Shown here: one piece after another, positions 1-8,333 of the stretch | Numbering within the stretch: the stretch's first letter is position 1 | How the letters are laid out: every line of letters starts with the position of its first letter | Assembly: GCA_028714735.1 (NCBI GenBank) | Contig: JAQTLU010000007.1 | Coordinates: forward strand, 47,004-111,003 | Length of the DNA: 64,000 bases | Direction: 5' to 3' | DNA from: Gallionellaceae bacterium | GTDB taxonomy: Bacteria > Pseudomonadota > Gammaproteobacteria > Burkholderiales > Thiobacillaceae | Position numbers and translations under genes: made by a program | The notes under the pieces: model-generated | Databases searched by the model: none | The model's input: the letters and a program-made list of their open reading frames with translations, nothing else | What the model was told of the DNA's origin: nothing

Positions 1-1
1 C

Positions 2-220
2 GCGCTGGTGCAGGCGCCCCTGGTGGGCGAGTGCTACGCCAACCTGGAATGCCGGGTCCACGACACCCGGATGGTGAACCGCTACGGCATCTTCATCCTG
101 GAGGTGGTCAAGGCCTGGGTCGATCCCGCGGTCAAGGACCCGCGGACCCTGCACCATCGCGGCATGGGCGCCTTCATGGTGGCGGGCGAGACGATCAAAC
201 TGAAGTCGGCCATGAAATAG
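2..220 (+). CDS. Flavin reductase family protein, C-terminal part (5' truncated by window edge)
   Basis: The frame is open from the window edge and ends at a TAG, so only the last 72 residues are seen. The segment GECYANLECRVHDTRMV followed by ILEVVKAW and a C-terminal HHRGMGAFMVAGE resembles the end of FMN-binding flavin-reductase-like (flavoredoxin/DIM6-NTAB) proteins, in which the ECYANLE stretch is typical. Such proteins bind FMN and pass electrons from NAD(P)H or ferredoxin. The N-terminal FMN-binding half is outside the window. The family is fairly clear; the substrate is unknown. Confidence 0.7.
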   Translation, partial: ALVQAPLVGECYANLECRVHDTRMVNRYGIFILEVVKAWVDPAVKDPRTLHHRGMGAFMVAGETIKLKSAMK

Positions 221-287
221 TGTGCTTACGCCCCGGCCGGCCCGGGGCTATGATGGCCGTGCCACCACCATGATGAGGAGCCCAGCC

Positions 288-557
288 ATGTCCCGCCTGT
301 TGTCTGCTCTACTCCTGGCCTGCCTGCTGTCCACCGCGGCGTTTGCGGCAGACCCCGTCCTGCTTTCCGACCCGTTGCGCGCGGTGCTCCAGGAGAGCAA
401 GGACAAGAACCGGGGCGTTAGCCTGCACGTCAACGGCAGCACCATCGGCATGGTGGTGACCTCGTGGGACGAGCAGTACGTGATCGGACGCAGTCAGACC
501 ACCAGCCGCATCGTTATCCGGCTGGACCGGGTCGACGGCGTCTCGGCGATGTTCTGA
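288..557 (+). CDS. Small secreted/periplasmic protein of unknown function
   Basis: The 89-residue product begins MSRLLSALLLACLLSTAAFAA, a classical Sec signal peptide with probable cleavage after AFA. The ATG was chosen because an AGGAG lies about 8 bases upstream; an earlier in-frame start gives a non-signal leader. The mature part of about 70 residues has short beta-rich segments (SLHVNGSTIGMVV, YVIGRSQTTSRIVIRLD) with a polar pattern like small periplasmic proteins. No domain or catalytic motif is recognised. It is convergent with nifF and nothing nearby indicates a role. Confidence 0.65.
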   Translation: MSRLLSALLLACLLSTAAFAADPVLLSDPLRAVLQESKDKNRGVSLHVNGSTIGMVVTSWDEQYVIGRSQTTSRIVIRLDRVDGVSAMF

Positions 558-563
558 GCCGGC

Positions 564-1109
564 TCACACGGCCAGGCCGAACTCCGCACCGATCATCTTC
601 AGCCAGTCTTCAAGGCGCGTCTCCAGGAGCATCTTCTGGTTGTCCAGGTCCTGGACCAGGCCGACGAACTCGCCGTCGCGCTCGGCCTTGGAGGCGATGT
701 AATCGTAGTCGTCGGTCGGCCAGGCGCCGACCACGCGGGCGCCGCGCGCGATCACGAAGTCATACAGATCGCCCAGGGCATCGCAGAAATTGTCGCCGTA
801 CTTGTCCTGGTCGCCGAGGCCGTACAGGGCCACCGTCTTGCCGCTGAAGTCGACCCCGGCGAGTTCGGGCAGGAACTCGGCCCAGCTCGGATTCTGGCAA
901 TCCGCATCGAGGCCGGGCAGGGCGCCTTCGCCCAGGGTCGGGGTGCCGAGGATCAGGTGGCTGTAGCCGGCCACCAGTTCGGCTGTCGCCTTGTTGACGT
1001 TGAGCGGGTCGGCGAGGTCCTCGTTGTCGGGAAAGCGACGCTTGATCATCTTGGCGATCTTGCGGGTATTGCCGGTGCTGCTGCCGAAGAATATGCCGAT
1101 ACGGGGCAT
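564..1109 (-). CDS. nifF: NifF, nitrogenase-associated long-chain flavodoxin
   Basis: The 181-residue product closely resembles Azotobacter NifF: an N-terminal FMN-phosphate loop GSSTGNTRK, then LILGTPTLGEGALPG, DFSGKTVALYGLGDQ, the long-chain insertion and the ending GAEFGL. NifF carries electrons to the Fe protein (NifH). The start at MPRIGIFFG was chosen because family members begin there; an open leader of 31 codons upstream is not flavodoxin-like. A minus-strand sigma-54 promoter lies just upstream, and the iscA-nifUS cluster lies 4 kb away. A housekeeping FldA role is possible but less likely given this promoter and context. Confidence 0.9.
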   Translation of the reverse strand: MPRIGIFFGSSTGNTRKIAKMIKRRFPDNEDLADPLNVNKATAELVAGYSHLILGTPTLGEGALPGLDADCQNPSWAEFLPELAGVDFSGKTVALYGLGDQDKYGDNFCDALGDLYDFVIARGARVVGAWPTDDYDYIASKAERDGEFVGLVQDLDNQKMLLETRLEDWLKMIGAEFGLAV

Positions 1110-1147
1110 GGCGGTTCCAGTCGTGTGCGTGGTGATGGCTATGGATA

Positions 1148-1163
1148 AGCAATCGGCGCGCCA
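1148..1163 (-). promoter_or_regulatory. Sigma-54 (-24/-12) promoter for nifF
   Basis: Read on the minus strand this is TGGCGCG-N4-TTGCT, matching the RpoN consensus TGGCACG-N4-TTGCW except for one A-to-G in the -24 element. It lies about 40 bases before the nifF start codon, so transcription would begin roughly 25 bases before the ATG. The spacing between the invariant GG and GC is correct. Confidence 0.75.
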
Positions 1164-1209
1164 CGGCCGGCACGGAGGAAACGCTACAATGACGCATCCC
1201 AACCACGGG

Positions 1210-1225
1210 TGTATCCCAGTACACG
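1210..1225. promoter_or_regulatory. Possible variant NifA upstream activator site (TGT-N10-ACG) for nifF
   Basis: The NifA consensus is TGT-N10-ACA. Here the last base is G instead of A. It lies about 50 bases upstream of the nifF -24 element, closer than the usual 80-150. The same TGT-N10-ACG variant occurs before nifV. It extends up to the start of the divergent asparagine-synthetase-like gene. The assignment is tentative. Confidence 0.35.
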
Positions 1226-1232
1226 ATCAGCC

Positions 1233-3014
1233 ATGTGCGGCATAGCCGGCGAATTGCGCCTGGACGGCCAGAGGCCGGACCCGGCCAGCATCGACAGAAT
1301 GACGGCCACCCTGGCCCGGCGCGGGCCGGATGCGCAGGGCCGCTGGTGCGACGGCCCGGTCGGCTTCGGCCATCGCCGACTGGCCATCATCGACCTCAGC
1401 CCGCGTTCGGCGCAGCCCATGGTCGACGCGGCGTTGGGCCTGGCCCTGGTGTTCAACGGCACCATCTACAATTACCCGGCCCTGCGTGCCGAACTGATCG
1501 CCAAGGGCCACCTGTTCCATTCCGACGGCGACACCGAGGTGATCCTGCGCGCCTATGCCGAGTGGGGCGAGGCCTGCGTCGAGCGCCTGCACGGCATGTT
1601 CGCCTTCGCGATCTGGGACCGCCGGGTCGGAAAACTCTTCCTGGCCCGTGACCGGCTGGGCATCAAGCCGCTCTACTACAGCCATACCGAAGGCCATCTG
1701 CGTTTCGCCTCGACGCCCCAGGCCCTGCTGGCGGCCGGCGGGGTGGATACCGCCATCGACCCGGTGGCGCTGCACCACCAGTTCACCCTGCATGCCGTGG
1801 TGCCGGCGCCGCACACCCTGCTGGCCGGGGTGCGCAAGCTGGCGCCGGCGACCACCCTGAGTTTCGACCTCGCCGGCCGGGTGACCGAACGGCGCTACTG
1901 GCGCCTGGCCGCGCAGCGGCCCGCCCGGGCCATGGACGCGCAGGAATGGCAGGCGGCCATCCACGACGCGCTCTGCGCGGCGGTACAGAAGCGCCTGACC
2001 GTGGCCGACGTGAAGGTCGGCGTGCTGCTCTCGGGCGGGCTGGATTCCAGTCTGCTGGTCGGGCTGCTGGCCGAGCACGGCGTCGGCGACCTGATGACCT
2101 TCTCGGTCGGCTTCGAGGACCAGCCCGAGGAGCGCGGCCACGAGTTCGAGTATTCCGATGCCGTGGCGGCCCACTTCGGCACCCGCCACCACCAGTTTTC
2201 GATCCCCAACCATGATGTATTGGGCCGCCTGCCCGAGGCGGTCGACGCCATGGCCGAGCCCATGGTCGGCCAGGACGCGGTAGCCTTCTACCTGCTCGCC
2301 GAGCAGGTGTCGAAGACGGTCAAGGTGGTGCAGAGCGGGCAGGGCGCCGACGAGGTGTTCGGCGGCTATTTCTGGTATGAGCGTATGCGCGCCGAGGCCG
2401 AAGGCCTGCCGGTCGACCGCTTCCGCCGGCACTATTTCGACCGCGACCACGCCGAATACCTGGCCACGGTCGATCCGCGCTACCACGGCGCCGACCATAC
2501 TGCCGCCCTGGTCGCCGGCCGGCTGGCCGAGCCGCTGGCGGACGAGTTCATCGACCAGGTGCTGCGCATGGACGTGACCATGCTGATCACCGACGACCCG
2601 GTGAAACGGGTCGACAACATGACCATGGCCTGGGGCCTGGAGGCGCGGGTGCCATTCCTGGACCACGAACTGGTCGAGCTGGCGGCGCAGATGCCACCCG
2701 AACTGAAGCTGGCCTCGGGCGGCAAGCACATCCTCAAGCAGATCTCGCGCGGCCTGCTGCCGGACGCGGTGATCGACCGCAAGAAGGGTTATTTCCCGAT
2801 GCCGGCCCTGAAATACGTGCGCGGCGACTTCCTCGCCTTCATGCACGACATCCTGGATGCCCGCGCCTGCCGCGAACGTGGCCTGTTCCGGCGCGATTAT
2901 GTCGACAAGCTGCTGGCCGAGCCGGAGCGCCACCACACCCGCATCCAGGGCAGCAAGCTGTGGCACCTGGCCCTGCTGGAACTGTGGCTGCAGCGTAACG
3001 TCGACGTGGTTTAA
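1233..3014 (+). CDS. N-acetylglutaminylglutamine amidotransferase (NAGGN synthetase, AsnB family)
   Basis: The 593-residue protein begins MCGIAGELRLDG; Cys2 is the class II glutaminase nucleophile, which fixes the start. The N-terminal Ntn glutaminase domain covers about residues 1-210 and the synthetase domain follows, with the ATP pyrophosphatase loop SGGLDSS near residue 268. Phrases such as LLSGGLDSSLLVGLL, FSVGFEDQPEERGHEF and VVQSGQGADEVFGGY match the family that amidates N-acetylglutaminylglutamine to make the osmolyte NAGGN, more than housekeeping AsnB. The usual partners (GNAT-type NAGG synthase and an M42-like peptidase) are not adjacent. It is divergent from nifF and convergent with the GGDEF gene, sharing 4 bases. 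Confidence 0.75.
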   Translation: MCGIAGELRLDGQRPDPASIDRMTATLARRGPDAQGRWCDGPVGFGHRRLAIIDLSPRSAQPMVDAALGLALVFNGTIYNYPALRAELIAKGHLFHSDGDTEVILRAYAEWGEACVERLHGMFAFAIWDRRVGKLFLARDRLGIKPLYYSHTEGHLRFASTPQALLAAGGVDTAIDPVALHHQFTLHAVVPAPHTLLAGVRKLAPATTLSFDLAGRVTERRYWRLAAQRPARAMDAQEWQAAIHDALCAAVQKRLTVADVKVGVLLSGGLDSSLLVGLLAEHGVGDLMTFSVGFEDQPEERGHEFEYSDAVAAHFGTRHHQFSIPNHDVLGRLPEAVDAMAEPMVGQDAVAFYLLAEQVSKTVKVVQSGQGADEVFGGYFWYERMRAEAEGLPVDRFRRHYFDRDHAEYLATVDPRYHGADHTAALVAGRLAEPLADEFIDQVLRMDVTMLITDDPVKRVDNMTMAWGLEARVPFLDHELVELAAQMPPELKLASGGKHILKQISRGLLPDAVIDRKKGYFPMPALKYVRGDFLAFMHDILDARACRERGLFRRDYVDKLLAEPERHHTRIQGSKLWHLALLELWLQRNVDVV

Positions 3015-4945
3015 AGGCGGAAGGTCTCCACCCGGTTGCGGCCGTTCTCCTTGGCCCGGTAGAGCGCGGCGTCGGCGCGCGCCAGGGCGGCATCGGCGCT
3101 GGCGTCGTCCGGGAGCAACTGGGTCATGCCGATGCTGACGGTGACCCCCAGCCGGGTGTCGCCGAAGACGATGGCCTCGGCCGCGACCTGCTCCCTCAGG
3201 CCTTCGGCGAATTCCCGCGCCCCGGCCGGGTGGGTGGCGAACAGCAGGATGGCGAATTCCTCGCCGCCCAGCCGGCCGACCAGGTCGGTCTTGCGCAGGC
3301 GCTTGCCCAACAGGTCGGCGAAGCGGCGCAATACCGCATCCCCGGCGGCATGGCCATGGCTGTCGTTGACCAGCTTGAAGTGGTCCAGGTCGAGCATCAG
3401 CAGGGTCGCGGGCGGTTCGTTGTGGCGTTGCAGGCGGTCCTTTTCCTGTTCCAGCCGGGCCAGGAAATGGCGCCGGTTGGGCAATCCGGTCAGGGGGTCG
3501 GTGGTGGCCAGGGCCTGCAGTTCCGCCTCGAGGCGCTTGCGCTCGCGGATGTCGTGAAAGACCACCACCGCGCCGGTGCGCATGTCGGCATGGTTCATCG
3601 GGGCCACGGTCATTTCGACCGGGAAGCCGGTGCCGTCCTTGCGGAAGAACCATTCGTCGAGGCGGCGGACCTGGCCGTCGTGCAGGGTCTGGTAGATCGG
3701 GCACTGGCCGTGCGGGTAGGCCCGACCATCCGGCCGGTGGTGGTGGATCAGGGCATGCTGGTCCAGGCCCAGCAGTTCCTCCGGGTCATAACCCAGCATG
3801 GCCAGGGCGGTCGGGTTGACGAAGGTGCAGCGGCCCTCCGGGTCGACCCCGTAGATGCCTTCGCCCAGGGCCGCCAGCAGTTGTCGGCGCTCTTCTGATC
3901 GACGGGATTCATGGCCGCGCAATTGTCGTTGCCGGACTGCCAGCATGAAGGACAGGACGACGATGGCCAGGCCAGCCACGCCGCCCAGGGCGATGCCCAG
4001 CCAGTGCTTGTCCAGGACGTCATTCCAGGTGAAGGCCGGCGCCTGGTCGTAGGGCGGCAGGCGCAGTTCCTGCAGCATCGCCCGGACCGGCTCGTAGTCG
4101 GTCGGGATGGCCCAGCCATGGTAGCGGCCCACGCGCGCCGCCGGGTGGTCGGCACGCAACGAGAACAGGGCCTTGGCCACCTCCTGGGCGAGCCGTTCGT
4201 CGGTCTGCGGCATGGCCGCGAAGGGCCATTCCGGAAACAGCCGGGTCGACAGCATGAACGGGAACCCCGGGGTCGGCTGGCGGTTCAGCACCACGATCCG
4301 GCCGGGTTCGATGCGGCCTGACTGGGCGAGCGATTCGAGCACGCCGGTGCGCACGAAGCCGGCGTCGGCGCGGCCCTCCAGGACGGCGTACACGGCCTTG
4401 TCGTGCGGCATGCCGGTCATCATCGGGTTGATGTCGTGCGAGGGGGAGAGGCCGGCATGGAGCAGTTCCGCCGCCTGCATCTGATAGCCGCCCAGGGAGC
4501 CGATATCCGGGAAGGCCACGGTCTTGCCCCTGAGGTCGTTCAGGCTGGCGATGTCCTTGCGCTCGGCGCGGGTGAAGATGACGCCGCCGAACTGGGTCAA
4601 TGGCAGGCCGTTGTCCAGCTCGATCAGGGTGGCCAGGGGCGATGACAACGCATTGCGTCGGGTCAGCATCACGTAATGGCTGGGATTGGTCAGGATGAAG
4701 TCGATCCGGTGCTGGCCGACCGCGGCCTCCAGTTCCGGATAGTTCATCGCCTCGATGACGAAGGTCCGGCCGGTCTTCGCGGCCAGGTAGTCGGCGGTGG
4801 GCTGCCAACGGGCGAGGGTGTCCGCCTTGGCGCGGAAGGCCAGGATGCCGAGGGTGACCGGGGCGGCGGCCCAGGCCGCGCCGGCCGACCAGAAACAGGT
4901 TACTAACCAGAACCAGCTTATCGAGCGGAGAAGGCCGGATTTCAT
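3011..4945 (-). CDS. Diguanylate cyclase with PhnD-like periplasmic sensor, PAS and GGDEF domains
   Basis: The 644-residue protein has a signal peptide (cleavage near residue 26), a PhnD/phosphonate-binding-like periplasmic domain at about 28-290, one membrane segment near 313-335 (LGIALGGVAGLAIVVLSF), a PAS domain at about 350-465 and a GGDEF domain at about 475-640. The signature is GGEEF at 560-564, so cyclase activity is expected, and RKTD five residues before it is a canonical RxxD inhibitory site for product feedback. It should turn binding of a small periplasmic ligand into c-di-GMP; the ligand is unknown. It lies near a fimbrial cluster, a common c-di-GMP output, but that link is inference. 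Confidence 0.88.
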   Translation of the reverse strand: MKSGLLRSISWFWLVTCFWSAGAAWAAAPVTLGILAFRAKADTLARWQPTADYLAAKTGRTFVIEAMNYPELEAAVGQHRIDFILTNPSHYVMLTRRNALSSPLATLIELDNGLPLTQFGGVIFTRAERKDIASLNDLRGKTVAFPDIGSLGGYQMQAAELLHAGLSPSHDINPMMTGMPHDKAVYAVLEGRADAGFVRTGVLESLAQSGRIEPGRIVVLNRQPTPGFPFMLSTRLFPEWPFAAMPQTDERLAQEVAKALFSLRADHPAARVGRYHGWAIPTDYEPVRAMLQELRLPPYDQAPAFTWNDVLDKHWLGIALGGVAGLAIVVLSFMLAVRQRQLRGHESRRSEERRQLLAALGEGIYGVDPEGRCTFVNPTALAMLGYDPEELLGLDQHALIHHHRPDGRAYPHGQCPIYQTLHDGQVRRLDEWFFRKDGTGFPVEMTVAPMNHADMRTGAVVVFHDIRERKRLEAELQALATTDPLTGLPNRRHFLARLEQEKDRLQRHNEPPATLLMLDLDHFKLVNDSHGHAAGDAVLRRFADLLGKRLRKTDLVGRLGGEEFAILLFATHPAGAREFAEGLREQVAAEAIVFGDTRLGVTVSIGMTQLLPDDASADAALARADAALYRAKENGRNRVETFRL

Positions 4946-5057
4946 TACCTAAGCATTCGTTATCTTTGGCGTGCGGCCATGATTATTGACGATATATGGC
5001 AATTGCGCACAGCCAAACGGTGTCTGCGGGAATGGCATGCCAGCCTGGGCGGGGCCG

Positions 5058-5073
5058 TGTCGCATATCCGACA
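5058..5073. promoter_or_regulatory. NifA upstream activator sequence for iscA-nifUS
   Basis: The sequence is a perfect TGT-N10-ACA (TGTCGCATATCCGACA), the NifA enhancer consensus. It lies about 95 bases upstream of the -24 element, the usual distance for looping with IHF help. A second near match, TGT-N10-ACC, lies at 5117-5132. The region between enhancer and promoter is AT-rich, which would suit IHF binding. Confidence 0.8.
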
Positions 5074-5167
5074 AGGCGTGGCGCGAGTGGACTTTCGGAC
5101 ACGTAGTTGGGCGGGGTGTAAATGTAATTACCAATATAAATCAACGAGATATTGATTTGTTTTGGTC

Positions 5168-5183
5168 TGGCATGGCCTTTGCG
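5168..5183 (+). promoter_or_regulatory. Sigma-54 (-24/-12) promoter for iscA-nifU-nifS
   Basis: TGGCATG-N4-TTGCG matches the RpoN consensus with correct GG-to-GC spacing. It lies about 40 bases before the iscA start codon and downstream of a perfect NifA site. This arrangement predicts expression only under nitrogen-fixing conditions. Confidence 0.88.
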
Positions 5184-5221
5184 AATATCCAGTCACAGAG
5201 GCTCATTACAGGAGAAATGAC

Positions 5222-5545
5222 ATGATTACGCTGACCCCCAAGGCCCAATCCGCCGTCGAGAAGTTCATCCAGGGTGCCGCCAGTCCCGTGGCCGGCCTGC
5301 GCATCGCCATCTCGGGCGGTGGCTGTTCCGGTTTCCAGTACGGCATGAGTCTGGAAGAGACCGCCGCCGAAGACGACCTGGTGGTCGAATGCGGTTCGGT
5401 CAAGTTGCTGGTCGACCCGTTCTCGGCACCGTTGCTGAACGGTGTCACGGTCGATTTCGTCGACAGCCTGCAAGGCTCCGGCTTCAAGTTCGAAAACCCC
5501 AACGCGACCAGCAGCTGCGCCTGCGGCTCGTCGTTCAACGCGTAA
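5222..5545 (+). CDS. Nif-specific A-type iron-sulfur carrier (IscA/HesB family)
   Basis: This is a 107-residue A-type Fe-S carrier with the three conserved ligands Cys35 (SGGGCSGFQYG), Cys99 and Cys101 (SSCACGSSF). It likely receives Fe-S clusters from NifU and passes them to nitrogenase maturation targets. The ATG was chosen because AGGAG lies 6 bases upstream; an earlier in-frame start gives an unrelated leader. It is the first gene after a sigma-54/NifA promoter, 12 bases before nifU, as in Azotobacter (iscA-nif). Confidence 0.92.
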   Translation: MITLTPKAQSAVEKFIQGAASPVAGLRIAISGGGCSGFQYGMSLEETAAEDDLVVECGSVKLLVDPFSAPLLNGVTVDFVDSLQGSGFKFENPNATSSCACGSSFNA

Positions 5546-5557
5546 AGGAACCCGGTC

Positions 5558-6454
5558 ATGTGGGACTACTCGGACAAGGTCAAGGAACACTTCTTCAGCC
5601 CGCGCAACTCGGGTGCCATGGATGACGCCAACGCGGTCGGCGATGTCGGTTCCCTCAACTGCGGCGACGCGCTGCGCCTGATGCTCAAGGTCGACCCGGA
5701 GACGGAGACCATCCAGGACGCCCGCTTCCAGACCTTCGGCTGCGGCTCCGCCATCGCCTCGTCCTCGGCGCTGACCGAGATCATCAAGGGCATGTCCCTG
5801 GACGAAGCGCTCAAGGTCTCCAACCAGGACATCGCCGATTACCTCGACGGCCTGCCGCCGGAGAAGATGCACTGCTCGGTGATGGGGCGCGAGGCCCTCC
5901 AGGCTGCCGTCGCCAACTACCGCGGCGAGGAGTGGAAGGACGACCACGAGGAAGGCGCCCTGATCTGCAAGTGCTTCGCCATCGACGCGGTGCTGATCGA
6001 GGAGACCGTGCGGGCGAACAAGCTGTCGACTGTCGAGGACGTGATCAACTACACCAAGGCCGGCGGCGGCTGCTCGTCCTGCCACGAGGGCATCGAGGAG
6101 ATCCTGGTCAAGGTGATGGCCGAGCGCGGCGAGTCTTTCAACCCGCATGCGGTGGTGGCCAAGCCCGAAGAAGAGAAGCCGGCCAAGATGAACAACCTGC
6201 AGCGGATCAAGCGCATCGAGACCATCCTGGATTCGATCCGGCCGCAATTGCAGCGCGACCATGGCGACATCGAACTGGTCGACGTCGACGGCAAGACCAT
6301 CTACGTCAACATGATCGGCGCCTGCTCCGGCTGCCAGATGGAGGCGCAGACCCTGCAAGGCATCCAGACCAAGCTGATGGAAGACCTGGGCGAGTTCGTC
6401 AAGGTGGTGCCGTCGCGGGCCGGTTCCTACGCCCGCGCCGCCAGCCACGTTTAA
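5558..6454 (+). CDS. nifU: NifU, Fe-S cluster assembly scaffold for nitrogenase
   Basis: The 298-residue protein has all three NifU domains. The N-terminal IscU-like scaffold has Cys35, Cys62 and Cys106, the central [2Fe-2S] domain has Cys137, Cys139, Cys172 and Cys175, and the C-terminal Nfu domain has CSGC at 256-259. The first seven cysteines fall at the same numbers as in Azotobacter vinelandii NifU. NifU builds transient clusters from sulfur supplied by NifS, for the Fe protein and FeMo-cofactor synthesis. It is translated with iscA and nifS, with 10-12 base gaps. Confidence 0.97.
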   Translation: MWDYSDKVKEHFFSPRNSGAMDDANAVGDVGSLNCGDALRLMLKVDPETETIQDARFQTFGCGSAIASSSALTEIIKGMSLDEALKVSNQDIADYLDGLPPEKMHCSVMGREALQAAVANYRGEEWKDDHEEGALICKCFAIDAVLIEETVRANKLSTVEDVINYTKAGGGCSSCHEGIEEILVKVMAERGESFNPHAVVAKPEEEKPAKMNNLQRIKRIETILDSIRPQLQRDHGDIELVDVDGKTIYVNMIGACSGCQMEAQTLQGIQTKLMEDLGEFVKVVPSRAGSYARAASHV

Positions 6455-6464
6455 GGAGCCCACA

Positions 6465-7673
6465 ATGGACGGCATCTATCTCGACAACAACGCCACCACC
6501 CGCGTCGACGACGCCGTGGTCGCGGCCATGCTGCCTTTCTTCACCGAGCAGTTCGGCAACCCCTCCTCGATGCACAGTTTCGGCAACAAGGTCGGCCTGG
6601 CGATCAAGAAGGCGCGCATGCAGGTGCAGGAACTGCTCGGCGCCGAGCACGAGTCCGAGATCATCTTCACCTCCTGCGGCACCGAGTCCGACTCCACCGC
6701 CATCCTGTCGGCGCTGAAGGCCAACCCGGAACGCAAGCAGATCATCACCACCACCATCGAGCATCCGGCCGTGCTGGCTTTGTGCAGCCACCTGGAGAAG
6801 GAAGGCTACAAGACCCACTTCCTCAAGGTCGACAACAAGGGCCGCCTGGACCTGGACGAATACGCCAGGCTGCTGACCGACCAGGTCGCCGTGGTCTCGG
6901 TGATGTGGGCCAACAACGAGACCGGCTCGCTGTTCCCGGTGGAAAAGATGGCCGAGATGGCCAGCGCCGTCGGCATTCCCTTCCACACCGATGCCGTCCA
7001 GGCCGTGGGCAAGGTGCCCATCGACCTGAAGAACAGCAAGATCGACATGCTCTCGTTGTCCGGCCACAAGCTGCACGCGCCCAAGGGGGTCGGCGTCCTG
7101 TACCTGAAGCGCGGCGTGCGCTTCCGCCCGCTCCTGCGCGGCGGTCACCAGGAACGCGGTCGCCGGGCCGGCACCGAGAACAGCGCTTCCATCGTCGGCC
7201 TCGGCCTGGCCTGCGAGCAGGCCATGAAGCACATGCACTACGAGAACACCGAGGTGATGCGCCTGCGCGACAAGCTGGAGGCGGGGATACTGGCCAAGGT
7301 GCCGCGTGCCTTCGCCACCGGCGATGTTGACAACCGCCTGCCCAACACCAGCAACATCGCGTTCGAGTTCATCGAGGGCGAGGCCATACTGCTGCTGTTG
7401 AACAAGTTCGGCATCGCTGCCAGTTCCGGCTCAGCTTGCACCTCCGGCAGCCTGGAGCCCAGCCACGTCATGCGCGCCATGGGCATCCCCTACACCGCCG
7501 CCCACGGCACCATCCGCTTCTCGCTGTCGCGCTACTCCACCGAGGCCGAGGTCGACCGGGTCATCCAGGTGGTGCCGGAGATCATCGCGCAACTCAGGAA
7601 AATGTCGCCCTACTGGGGCGAGAACGGCCCCGCCGAGGAACCGGACAAGGCGTTCGCACCGGTTTATGCATAA
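6465..7673 (+). CDS. nifS: NifS, cysteine desulfurase for nitrogenase Fe-S assembly
   Basis: This 402-residue PLP enzyme converts cysteine to alanine and passes the persulfide to NifU. The PLP lysine is Lys202 in SGHKLHAPKG, and the persulfide cysteine is Cys325 in SSGSACTSGS, both at the positions known for Azotobacter NifS. The short group I active-site loop around Cys325 fits NifS/IscS. It ends the operon: a strong hairpin and T-run follow, and the next gene is fimbrial, not nifV as in Azotobacter. Confidence 0.97.
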   Translation: MDGIYLDNNATTRVDDAVVAAMLPFFTEQFGNPSSMHSFGNKVGLAIKKARMQVQELLGAEHESEIIFTSCGTESDSTAILSALKANPERKQIITTTIEHPAVLALCSHLEKEGYKTHFLKVDNKGRLDLDEYARLLTDQVAVVSVMWANNETGSLFPVEKMAEMASAVGIPFHTDAVQAVGKVPIDLKNSKIDMLSLSGHKLHAPKGVGVLYLKRGVRFRPLLRGGHQERGRRAGTENSASIVGLGLACEQAMKHMHYENTEVMRLRDKLEAGILAKVPRAFATGDVDNRLPNTSNIAFEFIEGEAILLLLNKFGIAASSGSACTSGSLEPSHVMRAMGIPYTAAHGTIRFSLSRYSTEAEVDRVIQVVPEIIAQLRKMSPYWGENGPAEEPDKAFAPVYA

Positions 7674-7710
7674 TTAATACCCGGAACCAAGTAATACCCC
7701 TAAAGTAATA

Positions 7711-7756
7711 CGACCGGCCTGCCGTTAATTTCGGCAGGCACGGTCGTTTTGCTTTT
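7711..7756 (+). terminator. Rho-independent terminator after nifS
   Basis: The arms CGACCG...CCTGCCG and CGGCAGG...CGGTCG pair around a TTAATTT loop and are followed by TTTTGCTTTT. It separates the iscA-nifU-nifS operon from the fimbrial genes. Three copies of TAATAC (7675, 7692 and 7706) precede the stem. Confidence 0.8.
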
Positions 7757-7845
7757 CTGCCTCCCCAGTGATTTTGCACTCGTGCGAGGAGTAGTCCGAA
7801 TCACGCCAAGGTATTCAGACTGCTCGCAATGATTGGAGGTTTTGC

Positions 7846-8328
7846 ATGAACACCCGACTCAAATATCTGGTTGCCCTGCTGGGTCTCGGCGCCGCCCCGG
7901 CGCTGGCGGCCACTGCGACGGCCACCCTCAGCGTCACTGCGACGGTCGCGGCCACCTGCTCGGTGGCGACCACCCCGGTCGCCTTCGGCACCATCGTTTC
8001 CTCGACCACCAATGCGTCCACCGGCACGGTGACGGTGACCTGCACCAACGGCACCGGCTACACCATCGCCCTTGGCGACGGCCTTTATTACTCGTCCGGC
8101 AGGCGGATGCGAAGCAGTGCAAGCACCTACGAATACCTGCCCTACGAGTTGTATCAGGAAGTCGGCCATTCGACGCTCTGGGGCGATGGCAGCCATGGCA
8201 CCGTCATGGGCAGCCTGACCGGCAGCGGCGTTGCCCAGCCCTATACGGTCTATGGCCTCATCCCCATCGACCAGTATCCCAAGGCCGACAGCTATGCCGA
8301 CACCGTGCAGGTCACGGTGACCTACTGA
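7846..8328 (+). CDS. Spore coat protein U domain fimbrial subunit (Csu-type pilin)
   Basis: This 160-residue secreted protein has a signal peptide ending near ALA and a SCPU (spore coat U) domain: paired cysteines in ATCSVATTPVAFGTI and VTVTCTNGTGY, and a C-terminal beta strand VQVTVTY typical of pilins handled by a chaperone-usher system. It is probably the major subunit of an archaic (sigma-clade, CsuA/B-like) fimbria used for adhesion and biofilm. A GGAGG lies before the ATG. A chaperone and usher follow at once, so the three form an operon. The adhesive target is unknown. Confidence 0.85.
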   Translation: MNTRLKYLVALLGLGAAPALAATATATLSVTATVAATCSVATTPVAFGTIVSSTTNASTGTVTVTCTNGTGYTIALGDGLYYSSGRRMRSSASTYEYLPYELYQEVGHSTLWGDGSHGTVMGSLTGSGVAQPYTVYGLIPIDQYPKADSYADTVQVTVTY

Positions 8329-8333
8329 CCGTG

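Noticed and set aside
1227-3704. An 825-codon minus-strand frame opposite the asparagine-synthetase-like gene
   Set aside because: Antisense shadow of a well-supported enzyme gene and of the GGDEF gene's end.
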